Part shown: one piece after another, positions 17,293 to 27,113 of the stretch
Layout: each line of letters starts with the position of its first letter
How positions within the stretch are numbered: position 1 is the first letter of the stretch
Assembly: GCF_019711565.1 (NCBI RefSeq)
Contig: NZ_JAIGNN010000001.1
Location: 1,674,001-1,738,000, forward strand
From: Qipengyuania proteolytica
GTDB lineage: Bacteria > Pseudomonadota > Alphaproteobacteria > Sphingomonadales > Sphingomonadaceae
Length of the DNA stretch: 64,000 bases
Reading direction: 5' to 3'
Notes under the pieces: generated by a model
What the model was told of the DNA's origin: nothing
Database searches by the model: none
The model's input: the letters and a program-made list of their open reading frames with translations, nothing else
Program-made: the position numbers and the translations under genes

Positions 17293-17339
17293 TACCTCGC
17301 GCGGAAACTTGCCGACCTCTCTGCTGAACCATGAGACAT
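17283..17339 (-). CDS. 18-residue small protein or leader peptide with an extreme Shine-Dalgarno
   Basis: The minus strand reads ATG to TAA as MSHGSAERSASFRARYYR. What supports translation is the sequence before it: AAAGGAGGTGATCC, the full complement of the 16S rRNA tail, set 7 bases from AGGAGG to the ATG. The peptide is rich in Ser and Arg (four each), basic, and ends in Tyr-Tyr-Arg. It lacks the Leu/Ile/Val run expected of a classic ilv leader peptide. Hairpins and a terminator follow. It may be a short expressed protein on its own transcript, or a leader ORF that controls ilvE. I do not recognise the family. Confidence 0.55.
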   Translation of the reverse strand: MSHGSAERSASFRARYYR

Positions 17340-17340
17340 C

Positions 17341-17354
17341 GGATCACCTCCTTT
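17341..17354 (-). promoter_or_regulatory. Maximal Shine-Dalgarno (complete anti-SD complement)
   Basis: On the minus strand this reads AAAGGAGGTGATCC, followed by G and the ATG of the 18-codon ORF. It pairs with the whole 3' end of 16S rRNA, far longer than the 4-6 base sites of the other genes here. Such a site predicts very strong ribosome loading. Confidence 0.75.
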
Positions 17355-17491
17355 CGCGCTAGTGAGCTAGAAGCCCGTTTCACGGGGCCCCAAGACCGCG
17401 TTCGCCGCTGATCTTGATGCTAATTTGTTGCGCGAATCGCTTCATTTCAAGGCTTGAAAAAAAGTTTTCCCACGTCAGAATTGTTAGATGT

Positions 17492-17519
17492 GGCCCGGCA
17501 GATTTGCGCGGGCCTTTTT
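17492..17519 (+). terminator. Hairpin plus T-run beside the lipoprotein gene end
   Basis: GGCCCG (17492-17497) and CGGGCC (17509-17514) form a 6-pair stem around an 11-base loop, followed by TTTTT on the plus strand. The orientation is odd, because no plus-strand gene ends here; the gene at 17525 ends from the other side, where no T-run follows. It may still stop minus-strand transcription as a hairpin, or end an unseen short plus-strand RNA. Confidence 0.4.
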
Positions 17520-17524
17520 CATTT

Positions 17525-18088
17525 CTAACGGCAGTCCTCGATGACCCGAGTGACCTCCGCCCAGTTGGGCAGATAAAGCGATCTTCCGCCCGGCACTTCC
17601 ACCGCAAAGCGGCCCCGGGTCAGGGCCATTGCGTCGAGCAGGGGATCGCGTGGCTGAAGGTCTGCAAAGGCGAAGACTGGTTGCGCGCCTCCGGGCACCG
17701 GCGATAGCGCCAGCGAGCGGGAGGCGGTTTCGGTCCGAATTATCATCGTCCGCGAATCGCTGCGCGGCACTTGCGTCATCAGGCGCACGGCGTTGTTGCG
17801 GCATTCCATGATAAAAAGCGGAATGCTTGGCGGGGTGGTGCCACCCTGACTGTCGCGCTCCACGAAGGCCGCCTGGCTTCCGCTTATACGCCACGTGCCG
17901 GTGGTTTGCGGCCGGTCGATCCAGTTCGCTTCGGCAGGCGGCGGGGTAGGGGCCGGGGTGGCGCTGGGAGCAGGAGCCGTTGTCGCGACCGGTCCGGGAG
18001 CGGGCGTCGAATCGGGCGCCGGTACGCAAGCGGCGATGGCGAAGGTCAGCGCCAAGGCGCCGGCTGCATGGGCGAAGATCGGTTTCAT
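17525..18088 (-). CDS. Lipoprotein of unknown function
   Basis: A 187-residue exported protein. The signal MKPIFAHAAGALALTF ends in the lipobox IAAC (Cys21). A Pro/Ala-rich linker to about residue 52 follows, then a ~135-residue domain with no motif I recognise; it has two Cys (in MECRNN and near the end, EDCR) that could pair in the periplasm. It is divergent from tlyA, 34 bases away, so the two promoters must overlap. The role is unknown. Confidence 0.8.
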   Translation of the reverse strand: MKPIFAHAAGALALTFAIAACVPAPDSTPAPGPVATTAPAPSATPAPTPPPAEANWIDRPQTTGTWRISGSQAAFVERDSQGGTTPPSIPLFIMECRNNAVRLMTQVPRSDSRTMIIRTETASRSLALSPVPGGAQPVFAFADLQPRDPLLDAMALTRGRFAVEVPGGRSLYLPNWAEVTRVIEDCR

Positions 18089-18122
18089 ATGCTCTCAATG
18101 CCCGCTAGGCGCTTTCTTTCCA

Positions 18123-18860
18123 ATGCCTAAGAAGAAGCGCCTGGATCAGATGCTGGTGGACCGCGGGCTCGTCGAGAGCCGCACGCGGGCGCAGGCGCTG
18201 GTGATGGCGGGGCTGGTGTTCTCGGGCGAACAGAAGCTCGCCAAGCCGGGCCAGCAGTTGGCGGATGACGCGCCGCTAGAGGTGCGCGGGCGCGACCATC
18301 CTTGGGTTTCGCGAGGGGGAATCAAACTCGCCCATGCGATCGAGCACTTCGGGCTCGACCCGCAAGGCATCATCGCCATGGATATCGGCAGTTCGACCGG
18401 AGGTTTCACCGATGTCCTGCTGCAGGGCGGGGCGGAGCATGTCTTCGCGGTCGATTCCGGCACCAACCAGCTCGCCTGGAAGCTGCGGCAGGACCCTCGC
18501 GTCACGGTGCTCGAACAGACGAGCGCGCGCATCCTGACGCCCGAAATGATCGACCGCCCGGTCACCTGGGTCGTGTGCGATGCGAGCTTCATCAGCCTCG
18601 CAAAGGTGCTCGAAAGGCCTCTACAATTGGCTCAACCGCAATGCCGGCTGGTCGCATTGATCAAACCGCAGTTCGAAGTCGGCCGCGACGAGGTCGGCAA
18701 GAAAGGCGTGGTGAGCGATCCGGCGCTCCACCAACGCGTTTGCGACGAGGTGCGCGAATGGGTCGAAGGCCTTGGGTTCGAGGTTCAGGGCATTGCCCGG
18801 AGCCCGATCACAGGGCCGGAAGGCAATGTCGAATTCCTGATAAGTGCGCTGCGTCATTGA
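18123..18860 (+). CDS. tlyA: TlyA family rRNA (cytidine-2'-O)-methyltransferase
   Basis: A 245-residue protein that 2'-O-methylates cytidines of rRNA. The N-terminal S4 RNA-binding domain (about 1-60: KKRLDQMLVDRGL, then SRTRAQALVMAGLV) is followed by WVSRGGIKLAHAIEHF and a FtsJ-like methyltransferase with DIGSSTGGFTDVLL near residue 87 and LIKPQFEVGRDEVGKKGVV. ATG 18123 gives the normal family N-terminus; the frame is open farther upstream but overlaps the divergent lipoprotein gene. Some relatives are annotated as hemolysins, which is misleading here. Confidence 0.93.
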   Translation: MPKKKRLDQMLVDRGLVESRTRAQALVMAGLVFSGEQKLAKPGQQLADDAPLEVRGRDHPWVSRGGIKLAHAIEHFGLDPQGIIAMDIGSSTGGFTDVLLQGGAEHVFAVDSGTNQLAWKLRQDPRVTVLEQTSARILTPEMIDRPVTWVVCDASFISLAKVLERPLQLAQPQCRLVALIKPQFEVGRDEVGKKGVVSDPALHQRVCDEVREWVEGLGFEVQGIARSPITGPEGNVEFLISALRH

Positions 18861-18914
18861 CGCTGCGGTTGCCGCCGCTCTAGGCGCTTGGCCGAGAGAG
18901 TCCACGGAGAGAGC

Positions 18915-20443
<1,529 letters not shown>

Positions 20444-20447
<4 letters not shown>

Positions 20448-20761
20448 CTACTGAGAAGCGATCTCTCCTAGCGGCGGTGTTGCTCGGCATTGCTGCAAGT
20501 GTGATGTTGTGGCGGGTTGGTGTCACACTTCAAGGCGAACCAGTGCCGCAAACTTGGCGAACTTATCGCGGGTATTTTTTGGCGCTGATTTTGGGACCTA
20601 TCGCGCTGTATAGCGGCCTCCGAAAAGCAGGCTTCGGGCCGCGCCTCAAGACCGAAGCGCTCTCGGGAACTGCCGGCTGGTTTTCGATTGCGTTCATGGC
20701 CATTTGTGCCGCCGGTGTAGCGTTCCAAAATTATGTCATGCTCGAACAGGCAGGTGAATAG
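20444..20761 (+). CDS. Small membrane protein of unknown function in the propionate cluster
   Basis: A 105-residue protein with three predicted membrane helices (about 8-24, 45-61 and 79-96) separated by short charged loops. GTG overlaps the pccB stop as GTGA, and the stop is immediately followed by the ATG of mce, so it sits tightly inside the operon. Base composition and codon use are more A+T-rich than in pccB and mce. I do not recognise a family. It could be a membrane accessory factor or a recently inserted gene. Confidence 0.7.
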
Positions 20762-21211
20762 ATGAAACTCGGCCGTCTCAACCATATCGGCGTCGCCACG
20801 CCCTCGATCGAGGAATCGGTGCGCTATTACCGCGATGTCATGGGCGCGACCTCGTTCCACAAGCCCTTCGATCTGGAGGCGCAGGGGGTGAAGGTCTGCT
20901 TCGTCGACACGCCCGGCGAGAACGGGACCCACGGCACGCAAATCGAGCTGATCGAGCCGCTCGGCGTGGACAGCCCCATCGCCAAGTTCCTCGAGAAGAA
21001 CCCTGTCGGCGCGCAGCATCACCTGTGCTACGAGGTCGACGATATCGAGGAAGCGCGTAGCTGGTTCGAAGGGCTGGGCAAGCGCATCCTCGGCCCCACG
21101 CGCATCGGCGCGCATGGCACGCCGATCTTCTTCCTCCACCCCAAGGACATGATGGGCCAGCTGACCGAGATCATGGAAACGCCCAAGGACGACGCGCACT
21201 GGTCGAACTGA
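20762..21211 (+). CDS. mce: Methylmalonyl-CoA epimerase
   Basis: A 149-residue metal-dependent enzyme of the vicinal oxygen chelate fold that converts (S)- to (R)-methylmalonyl-CoA, the step between propionyl-CoA carboxylase and the mutase. It has the two-repeat layout with metal ligands His8 (LNHIGVATPSIEE), the His pair in QHHLCYEVDDIE and the Glu in GQLTEIME. The segment ENGTHGTQIELIEPL is typical. It is placed with no gap after the small membrane protein gene. Confidence 0.95.
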   Translation: MKLGRLNHIGVATPSIEESVRYYRDVMGATSFHKPFDLEAQGVKVCFVDTPGENGTHGTQIELIEPLGVDSPIAKFLEKNPVGAQHHLCYEVDDIEEARSWFEGLGKRILGPTRIGAHGTPIFFLHPKDMMGQLTEIMETPKDDAHWSN

Positions 21212-21234
21212 CCGGCGCGGGAGAGAGGACCGCG

Positions 21235-21846
21235 ATGCTATTCTACGACAGCCCGAACCCGGCGCCCAATCCGCGCCGCGTGCGCATCCTTGCGGCGGAG
21301 AAGGGCATCGACCTGCCCAGCCAAGAAGTCTCGATCCCCAAGCGCGAGCAGAAGGCGCCAGAATACGTCGCCAAGAACCCGCGCGGGCAGACGCCGATCC
21401 TCGAGCTCGACGATGGCACTGTGATTGCCGAGAGCGTGGCGATCATGCGTTATCTCGAAGCTCTGCACCCTGAGCCGCCGCTGTTCGGCACCACGCCGCT
21501 CGAAATCGCCGAGATCGAGATGTGGAGCCGCCGCGTCGAAATGATCGCGATGCCGCCGATCGGCGCGGTCTGGGTCCACACGCATCCCTTCACCGCCGCG
21601 CTGCCCGGTCGCAATGCCGATTGGGGCGAAGCCAACCGCCCGCGCGTCGCCGATGCCTTCCGCTTCTTCGACCGGTCGCTGGCGGACCGCGACTTCCTCG
21701 CCGGGTCGGCCTATAGCGCGGCCGACATCCTCCTGCTGACGACAGCCGATTTCGCCGAGTTCGTCGGCTGCGGCATGCCAGAGGAGTGCGAAAACCTGCG
21801 CGGCTGGCACGAGCGCGTGTCCGCCCGCCCGAGTGCAAAAGCCTGA
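21235..21846 (+). CDS. Glutathione S-transferase family protein
   Basis: A 203-residue cytosolic GST. The N-terminal thioredoxin fold opens with [21 protein letters not shown], then [28 protein letters not shown], where the cis-Pro and the Glu-Ser pair bind glutathione. A helical C-terminal domain with [17 protein letters not shown] follows. It lies between mce and mcm with short gaps (23 and 8 bases), so it is likely co-transcribed. Its link to propionate metabolism is not obvious; it may handle electrophilic by-products. Confidence 0.88.
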   Translation: MLFYDSPNPAPNPRRVRILAAEKGIDLPSQEVSIPKREQKAPEYVAKNPRGQTPILELDDGTVIAESVAIMRYLEALHPEPPLFGTTPLEIAEIEMWSRRVEMIAMPPIGAVWVHTHPFTAALPGRNADWGEANRPRVADAFRFFDRSLADRDFLAGSAYSAADILLLTTADFAEFVGCGMPEECENLRGWHERVSARPSAKA

Positions 21847-21854
21847 GTGCGACC

Positions 21855-24014
21855 ATGACCGACAAGACCCCGACCTATGACGACTGGAAACCCCTTGCCG
21901 AAAAGGAGGTCAAGGGCCGCGACCTGACCTGGCAGACGCCCGAGGGGATTGCCGTGAAGCCGCTCTACACCAGCGAGGATACGGCGGACCTCGACCCGGG
22001 CGTCCCGGGCATCGCGCCGTTTACGCGCGGGCCCTATGCCTCGATGTACACCGGCCGTCCGTGGACCATCCGCCAGTATGCGGGCTTCTCGACTGCCGAG
22101 GAATCCAACGCCTTCTACCGCCGCAACCTTGCTGCGGGACAGAAGGGGCTGAGTGTCGCTTTCGACCTCGCCACGCACCGCGGCTATGACAGCGACCACC
22201 CGCGCGTCGTCGGCGATGTCGGCAAGGCGGGCGTCGCGATCGACACCGTGCGCGACATGGAAATCCTGTTCGACCAGATCCCGCTCGACGAGATGAGTGT
22301 GTCGATGACGATGAACGGGGCGGTGATCCCCGTCATGGCGTTTTACATCGTTGCGGCGGAGCGGCAGGGCGTCTCGCAGGACAAGCTCGCCGGGACCATC
22401 CAGAACGACATCCTCAAGGAGTTCATGGTCCGCAACACCTATATCTACCCGCCCGAGCCGAGCATGCGGATCGTCTCCGACATTATCGCATATACCTCGG
22501 CCAACATGCCGAAATTCAACAGCATTTCGATCTCGGGCTACCACATGCACGAAGCAGGGGCGACGGCGGTGCAGGAACTCGCCTTCACCATCGCCGACGG
22601 CAAGGAATACGCCAAGCGCGCGATGGAAGCGGGGCTCGACATCGACGCCTTCGCGCCGCGCCTGTCCTTCTTCTGGGGCATCGGCATGAACTTCTTCATG
22701 GAGATCGCCAAGATGCGCGCCGCGCGTGCGCTGTGGCACGACGTGATGGACGGGCTGGGGGCGAAGAACCCCAAGTCGAAGATGCTGCGCACGCACTGCC
22801 AGACGAGCGGCGTGAGCTTGCAGGAGCAGGACCCCTACAACAACGTCATCCGCACCACGATCGAGGCGATGGCGGCGGTGCTGGGCGGCACGCAGTCGCT
22901 CCACACCAATGCGCTGGACGAGGCGATCGCGCTGCCGACCGACTTCTCCGCCCGCATCGCGCGCAACACGCAGCTGGTGATCCAGGAAGAGACGGGCGTC
23001 ACCAAGGTCGCTGATCCCTTGGGCGGCAGTTACTACATCGAAAGCCTCACCGCTGCGCTGATCGAGGAGGCACAGAAGCTGCTCGAGGAGGTCGATGCAG
23101 CGGGCGGGATGACCGCCTATGTCGCCACCGGCAAGCCCAAGGCGCAGATCGAAGAAGCCGCAGCGGCCAAGCAGGCCAGCGTCGACAAGGGCGAGACGGT
23201 CATCGTCGGCGTGAACAAATACCGCCTGCCCGAAGAGGCCGATATCGAGACGCTCGACATCGACAACCACGCCGTTCGCCAAAGCCAGATCGCCCGCCTC
23301 AAGGCCGTGCGCGAGGGCCGCGACGACTTGGCCTGCAAGGCAGCGCTCGATGCCCTGGCGCGCGGGGCGGCGCAGCGCGAGGGTAATCTCCTCGCACTGG
23401 CTGTCGAGGCTGCGCGCCATAATGCGACGCTGGGCGAAATCAGCCAGGCGATGGAAGACGCCTATGGTCGCTACGACACCATGCCCAAGCCCGTGCGCGG
23501 CGTGTATTCCGAAGCCTACTCGGACGACACCCGCTACCGTCAGGTGGTCGAGGGCGTGAAGGCGGTCGAGCGCCGCCTGGGTCGCGCGCCGAAGCTGATG
23601 GTCGCCAAGATGGGTCAGGACGGCCACGACCGCGGCGCCAACGTGATCGCCTCCGCCTTCTCCGACATGGGCTTCGAGGTCGTCTCCGGCCCGCTGTTCC
23701 AGACGCCGGAGGAAACCCGCGACATGGCGCTGGAGAACGACGTCGACGCCATCGGCGCGAGCAGCCTTGCGGCGGGTCACAAGACGCTCATTCCCGAACT
23801 CATCACCCTGCTGAAGGAAGCGGGTCGCAGCGACATCAAGGTCATCGCCGGCGGCGTGATCCCGCAGAAGGATTACGACTTCCTGCGCGATGCCGGGGTG
23901 CAGGGCATCTACGGCCCGGGCAGCAACGTGGTCGAATGCGCAGCGGACGTGCTGCGGCTGCTCGGCCACAACATGCCGCCTGCGGGGGAGGATCTCGACG
24001 AGGCGGCGGAGTGA
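21855..24014 (+). CDS. Methylmalonyl-CoA mutase (adenosylcobalamin-dependent)
   Basis: A 719-residue full-length mutase that rearranges (R)-methylmalonyl-CoA to succinyl-CoA for the TCA cycle. The TIM-barrel part contains [22 protein letters not shown], the substrate-binding [19 protein letters not shown] and [11 protein letters not shown]. The C-terminal B12 domain has the base-off motif with Asp589, His591 and Gly594 ([13 protein letters not shown]), then SSLAAGHKT and AGGVIP. ATG 21855 fits the family; the upstream open frame lies in the GST gene. The length indicates the homodimeric kind. No chaperone GTPase gene is adjacent. Confidence 0.96.
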   Translation: MTDKTPTYDDWKPLAEKEVKGRDLTWQTPEGIAVKPLYTSEDTADLDPGVPGIAPFTRGPYASMYTGRPWTIRQYAGFSTAEESNAFYRRNLAAGQKGLSVAFDLATHRGYDSDHPRVVGDVGKAGVAIDTVRDMEILFDQIPLDEMSVSMTMNGAVIPVMAFYIVAAERQGVSQDKLAGTIQNDILKEFMVRNTYIYPPEPSMRIVSDIIAYTSANMPKFNSISISGYHMHEAGATAVQELAFTIADGKEYAKRAMEAGLDIDAFAPRLSFFWGIGMNFFMEIAKMRAARALWHDVMDGLGAKNPKSKMLRTHCQTSGVSLQEQDPYNNVIRTTIEAMAAVLGGTQSLHTNALDEAIALPTDFSARIARNTQLVIQEETGVTKVADPLGGSYYIESLTAALIEEAQKLLEEVDAAGGMTAYVATGKPKAQIEEAAAAKQASVDKGETVIVGVNKYRLPEEADIETLDIDNHAVRQSQIARLKAVREGRDDLACKAALDALARGAAQREGNLLALAVEAARHNATLGEISQAMEDAYGRYDTMPKPVRGVYSEAYSDDTRYRQVVEGVKAVERRLGRAPKLMVAKMGQDGHDRGANVIASAFSDMGFEVVSGPLFQTPEETRDMALENDVDAIGASSLAAGHKTLIPELITLLKEAGRSDIKVIAGGVIPQKDYDFLRDAGVQGIYGPGSNVVECAADVLRLLGHNMPPAGEDLDEAAE

Positions 24015-24247
24015 GTTTTGGCGATCAACCTTCGCTGAGCGTCTGGCAGAAAATCGGCTGTCTTGCTTACCTACTCGGAGCGGGATTCTGCGTTTTCTAC
24101 TTTGCCATGTTGGCAGCGATTAGCGATTGCGCTTCGGATGACTGCCTTCCAGATTCAGTCCGCCTCGCCATGTTTCCAGGGTCTCTGATAATTGCAGTGA
24201 TCGGCGGCTACTTTTTGACCAAATTCATCATGCGAGACAAAGATTGA
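24011..24247 (+). CDS. Small membrane protein of unknown function before bioB
   Basis: A 78-residue protein starting at a GTG that overlaps the mcm stop as GTGA. It has two predicted membrane helices ([20 protein letters not shown] and [20 protein letters not shown]) around a loop with CASDDC, two Cys that could form a disulfide. Its stop overlaps the TTG start of bioB by 4 bases. Like the small gene after pccB, it is more A+T-rich than its neighbours and is threaded into the operon with overlaps on both sides. Family not recognised. Confidence 0.65.
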   Translation: MSFGDQPSLSVWQKIGCLAYLLGAGFCVFYFAMLAAISDCASDDCLPDSVRLAMFPGSLIIAVIGGYFLTKFIMRDKD

Positions 24248-25254
24248 CACAAATCCGCACCGACTGGACCCGCGAAGAAATCGCTGGGCTGTTCGACCTT
24301 CCCTTTACCGAACTCCTGTTCCAAGCCGCCACGGTCCACCGCGAGTTCCATCCGCCCGAGCAGATCCAGCTCTGCACGCTGCTATCGATCAAGACCGGCG
24401 GGTGTCCGGAGGATTGCGGTTATTGCTCGCAGTCGGTGAAGGCTGACAGCGGGGTCGAGGCGACCAAGCTGATGGAGGTGCAATCCGTCCTCCAGCGCGC
24501 GGCGCAGGCGAAGGATGCAGGCTCGCAGCGTTTCTGCATGGGCGCGGCGTGGCGTAATCCCAAGGACCGCGACATGCCCGCGATCGTCGAGATCGTGAAG
24601 GGCGTGCGCGCGATGGGGCTGGAGACCTGCATGACGCTCGGCATGCTGACGCCGAAGCAGGCGGACATGCTGAAAGAGGCGGGGCTCGACTACTACAACC
24701 ACAATGTCGATACGGGACCCGAATATTACGAGCGCGTGATCTCGACCCGCAATTACCAGGACCGGCTCGACACGCTGCAAAACGTGCGCGATGCGGGCAT
24801 CAATGTGTGTAGCGGCGGGATCGTCGGCATGGGCGAAACGCGTGATGACCGGGTGGGCTTCGTCCACACGCTCGCCACGCTCGAACGCCATCCCGAAAGC
24901 GTTCCGGTCAACGCGCTGGTGCCGGTCAAGGGCACGGTGCTGGGCGACATGCTGGCCGACACACCGCTCGCCAAGATCGACGACATCGAGTTCGTCCGCA
25001 CAGTGGCGGTGGCGCGCATTTGCATGCCGATGAGCATGGTCCGCCTCTCCGCAGGCCGCGAGAGCATGAGCGAGGCCACGCAGGCGCTTTGCTTCCTCGC
25101 TGGCGCGAACTCGATCTTCACCGGCGACAAGCTGCTGACCGCTCCCAATGCGGGTGACGACAGCGACGCGGCGCTGTTCGCGAAGCTGGGGCTGACGGCG
25201 CTGGCGCAGGAAGAACCGATGCGGGCGTGCAAGGTGGCGGAGCCTGCCGAGTGA
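24244..25254 (+). CDS. bioB: Biotin synthase
   Basis: A 336-residue radical SAM enzyme that inserts sulfur into dethiobiotin. Cys54, Cys58 and Cys61 in [13 protein letters not shown] bind the SAM [4Fe-4S] cluster. The second cluster and substrate residues are in [36 protein letters not shown] and [17 protein letters not shown]. The start is TTG, overlapping the previous stop. No other biotin gene is adjacent; it sits next to genes of the biotin-dependent propionyl-CoA carboxylase, a sensible functional pairing. Confidence 0.96.
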   Translation: MTQIRTDWTREEIAGLFDLPFTELLFQAATVHREFHPPEQIQLCTLLSIKTGGCPEDCGYCSQSVKADSGVEATKLMEVQSVLQRAAQAKDAGSQRFCMGAAWRNPKDRDMPAIVEIVKGVRAMGLETCMTLGMLTPKQADMLKEAGLDYYNHNVDTGPEYYERVISTRNYQDRLDTLQNVRDAGINVCSGGIVGMGETRDDRVGFVHTLATLERHPESVPVNALVPVKGTVLGDMLADTPLAKIDDIEFVRTVAVARICMPMSMVRLSAGRESMSEATQALCFLAGANSIFTGDKLLTAPNAGDDSDAALFAKLGLTALAQEEPMRACKVAEPAE

Positions 25255-26048
25255 CCCTCGGCTTCTCCGTCGATGCGTTGCTGCCCAAGGCGCGCGGGGG
25301 CGGGGTGCTCAAGATGGGGCTCGCCAAACTGGACGAGAGCGAGTGGCTCCAGCCCGAACCCGACCTGGCCGCGCGAGCGGCCGGTTTCGCAGTCTATCCC
25401 GAGGGCATCCAGCAAGTGCGTGAAGGCGAAGCGCCCGGCGCGGAGCTCGCGGCCATGCTCGGACGGTCGGGTGGCCTGCCGGAAGCGGCGCGGGCCCATC
25501 ACGAGGACATGTGCCTCCTGACCCTGCCGGGCTCGGCGCGCCCGGGCGACGAGCAATACCGCCTCGTCGGCGCGGCCGTTGCGTGGCCGTCCGACTGGAC
25601 GCCCGCCGACAAGCTGGGCCTGCCCCTGCGCGCGCTCCATGCGCCGATCCAGGGTTATGAGGAGCAGCTCGCCAGCGGGGTCGATCACTTCATGGCCAAG
25701 CTGAAGCCCGGCGCGATCTACGGGCGATGCAACTGGTTCATTGCCGCCACCGGCCTTCGCCGCTGGGTGGCGCAGCCGCCCGAGCAGGCCTTCGCCCACG
25801 TCACGCCGCAGAACGCGGGCGAGACATTGTTCGTGCGCTCCGAACGCCAGACGCTGCGCCGCCTGCCCGAGACCGGCGCGATCCTCTTCACCATCGGCAT
25901 CTACGTCGCGCCGCTGGGGTCTTTGTCGCCCGCCAACATCGAGCGGCTCGCCAATGCGATGCGCGGCCTGCTCGACGGCGAGGGCGAACGCCGCGGCGCG
26001 GGCGCCTATGCCGAGGCGCTCGTTCGTTTTGCGGAAGACCGCCGCTAG
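25251..26048 (+). CDS. DUF3445 / heme-dependent oxidative N-demethylase-like protein
   Basis: A 265-residue protein resembling the DUF3445 family, whose studied members are heme-dependent oxidative N-demethylases acting on methylamines. Typical stretches are [41 protein letters not shown], a central RCNWFIA and [24 protein letters not shown]. The GTG overlaps the bioB stop as GTGA. It closes the overlapping run that began with mcm. The substrate in this organism is unknown. Confidence 0.8.
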   Translation: MTLGFSVDALLPKARGGGVLKMGLAKLDESEWLQPEPDLAARAAGFAVYPEGIQQVREGEAPGAELAAMLGRSGGLPEAARAHHEDMCLLTLPGSARPGDEQYRLVGAAVAWPSDWTPADKLGLPLRALHAPIQGYEEQLASGVDHFMAKLKPGAIYGRCNWFIAATGLRRWVAQPPEQAFAHVTPQNAGETLFVRSERQTLRRLPETGAILFTIGIYVAPLGSLSPANIERLANAMRGLLDGEGERRGAGAYAEALVRFAEDRR

Positions 26049-26178
26049 ATCAGCGGGTTACCTGGCGCGCTTGACACGCGCGGTCAAAGGGCGTGTCTTG
26101 CCCGTCGCTGGGGGACAACAGCATCAAGAAAATCCGGATCGCTTCTCAGGGTCGCATTCCTTCGATGGGAGAGGACTG

Positions 26179-26625
26179 ATGAAGAAGCTTATACTCGCCG
26201 CAGTCGCACTGGGACTGGCCGTGCCGACGACGCCGGCCGTCGCGCAGCAAGCCGCAACGCCCGAACGTATGGAGGGGGTCACCTGGGCAAGGGTGGTCCT
26301 GACGAAGTTCAAGCAGGGCAAGCGCGCCCGCGCCATGGAGATCATCGAGAACTATTTCGCCAAGGCCGACAACATGTCGGGCCGCGACAGCGGCATCCAC
26401 GGTATCCACTTCGATACGGGCGAATGGGATGCGGTCTACGTCTTCCCGATGGCGGGTGGCCCGAACGACATGACCTGGGCAACCTCTCCGGACGATATCG
26501 CCTGGATGGCGCAGATGGTGAAGCTGGCCGGCAGTGAGGACGCCGCAATGAAGATCGTCGAGGAGTTCGATTCCCTGATCCAGGCGCAGACAAGCTACGT
26601 CGGGCACGCGCATTCCACCTATTGA
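26179..26625 (+). CDS. Exported protein of unknown function
   Basis: A 148-residue protein with a clear signal peptide (MKKLILAAVALGLA, then PTTPAVAQQ, cut after about residue 23). The mature part, about 125 residues, has a ferredoxin-like feel: TWARVVLTKFKQGKRARAMEI, a WDAVYVFPMAGGP strand and a closing YVGHAHSTY. It lacks Cys. ATG 26179 follows GGGAGAGGACTG. The open frame begins much earlier, but that part overlaps the DUF3445 gene. The function is not known. Confidence 0.78.
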   Translation: MKKLILAAVALGLAVPTTPAVAQQAATPERMEGVTWARVVLTKFKQGKRARAMEIIENYFAKADNMSGRDSGIHGIHFDTGEWDAVYVFPMAGGPNDMTWATSPDDIAWMAQMVKLAGSEDAAMKIVEEFDSLIQAQTSYVGHAHSTY

Positions 26626-26639
26626 GTGCCGCTTGAAGA

Positions 26640-26695
26640 ACCTCCGCCGGGGCGGCATAGGCTTGCAAACGGTCTTGCATGCGCCCGGCGGAGGT
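26640..26695. promoter_or_regulatory. 12-base perfect inverted repeat masking the GGAGGT before the LprI-like gene
   Basis: ACCTCCGCCGGG (26640-26651) is repeated inverted as CCCGGCGGAGGT (26684-26695), separated by 32 bases. The right arm contains GGAGGT, a strong Shine-Dalgarno 5 bases before TTG 26700, so in the RNA the left arm would hide it. A pyrimidine-rich CTTCTTGTTT follows, so the same hairpin could act as a weak terminator for the gene ending at 26625. Confidence 0.5.
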
Positions 26696-27113
26696 CTTCT
26701 TGTTTCTATCGACGATCATACTCGCCATGGCCGCACAAGCCTCCGCGAGCGAATACCCCGCATGCAACCAGCAACGCGCCGACCAGGGCATCCAGAGCGA
26801 TCTCAACATTTGCGCGCATCACGAATTCCTTGATGCGGACAAGGCGCTGAACGCCCAGTGGAAAGTAACCGCCGCGAAGATGCGCGCGCTGGACGAGGAC
26901 GGTTTTGCCCCCGATGACGGCAGGCCCGGCCATTTCGATGCCCTGCTGGCCGCGCAGCGCGCCTGGCTGGCCTATCGCGATGCCCATTGCGTCACCGAAG
27001 GCTATTGGGCACGAGGCGGATCGATGGAGCCGATGCTGGTCAGTTTCTGCCTCGCCGGCCTGACAAAAGACAGAACCGAACGATTGCGCCAACTGGCGGA
27101 GAACCCCAACTGA
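26679..27113 (+). CDS. LprI-like (DUF1311) exported protein
   Basis: A 144-residue protein (137 from the alternative start TTG 26700, which has the better GGAGGT site). A signal peptide (FLSTIILAMAAQASA) leads into a DUF1311/LprI-type domain: CNQQRADQGIQSDLNIC, ALNAQWKVTAAKMRAL, and AAQRAWLAYRDAHCVTEG, with four Cys likely paired in the periplasm. Some family members inhibit lysozyme; others have unknown roles. The stop shares one base with the pccA start (TGATG), so this gene and pccA are translationally linked, an unexpected partnership. Confidence 0.82.
   Translation: MRPAEVFLFLSTIILAMAAQASASEYPACNQQRADQGIQSDLNICAHHEFLDADKALNAQWKVTAAKMRALDEDGFAPDDGRPGHFDALLAAQRAWLAYRDAHCVTEGYWARGGSMEPMLVSFCLAGLTKDRTERLRQLAENPN

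Noticed and set aside
17341-17355. A match to the 3' end of 16S rRNA on the plus strand
   Set aside because: Only about 15 bases match, with no rRNA-like sequence before or after. Read on the other strand it is a well-placed Shine-Dalgarno followed by ATG, which explains it better.
21711-23969. A 752-codon minus-strand frame across the mutase gene
   Set aside because: It is antisense to an unmistakable methylmalonyl-CoA mutase; its composition (His/Arg/Asp/Val-rich) is typical of GC-rich antisense shadows.
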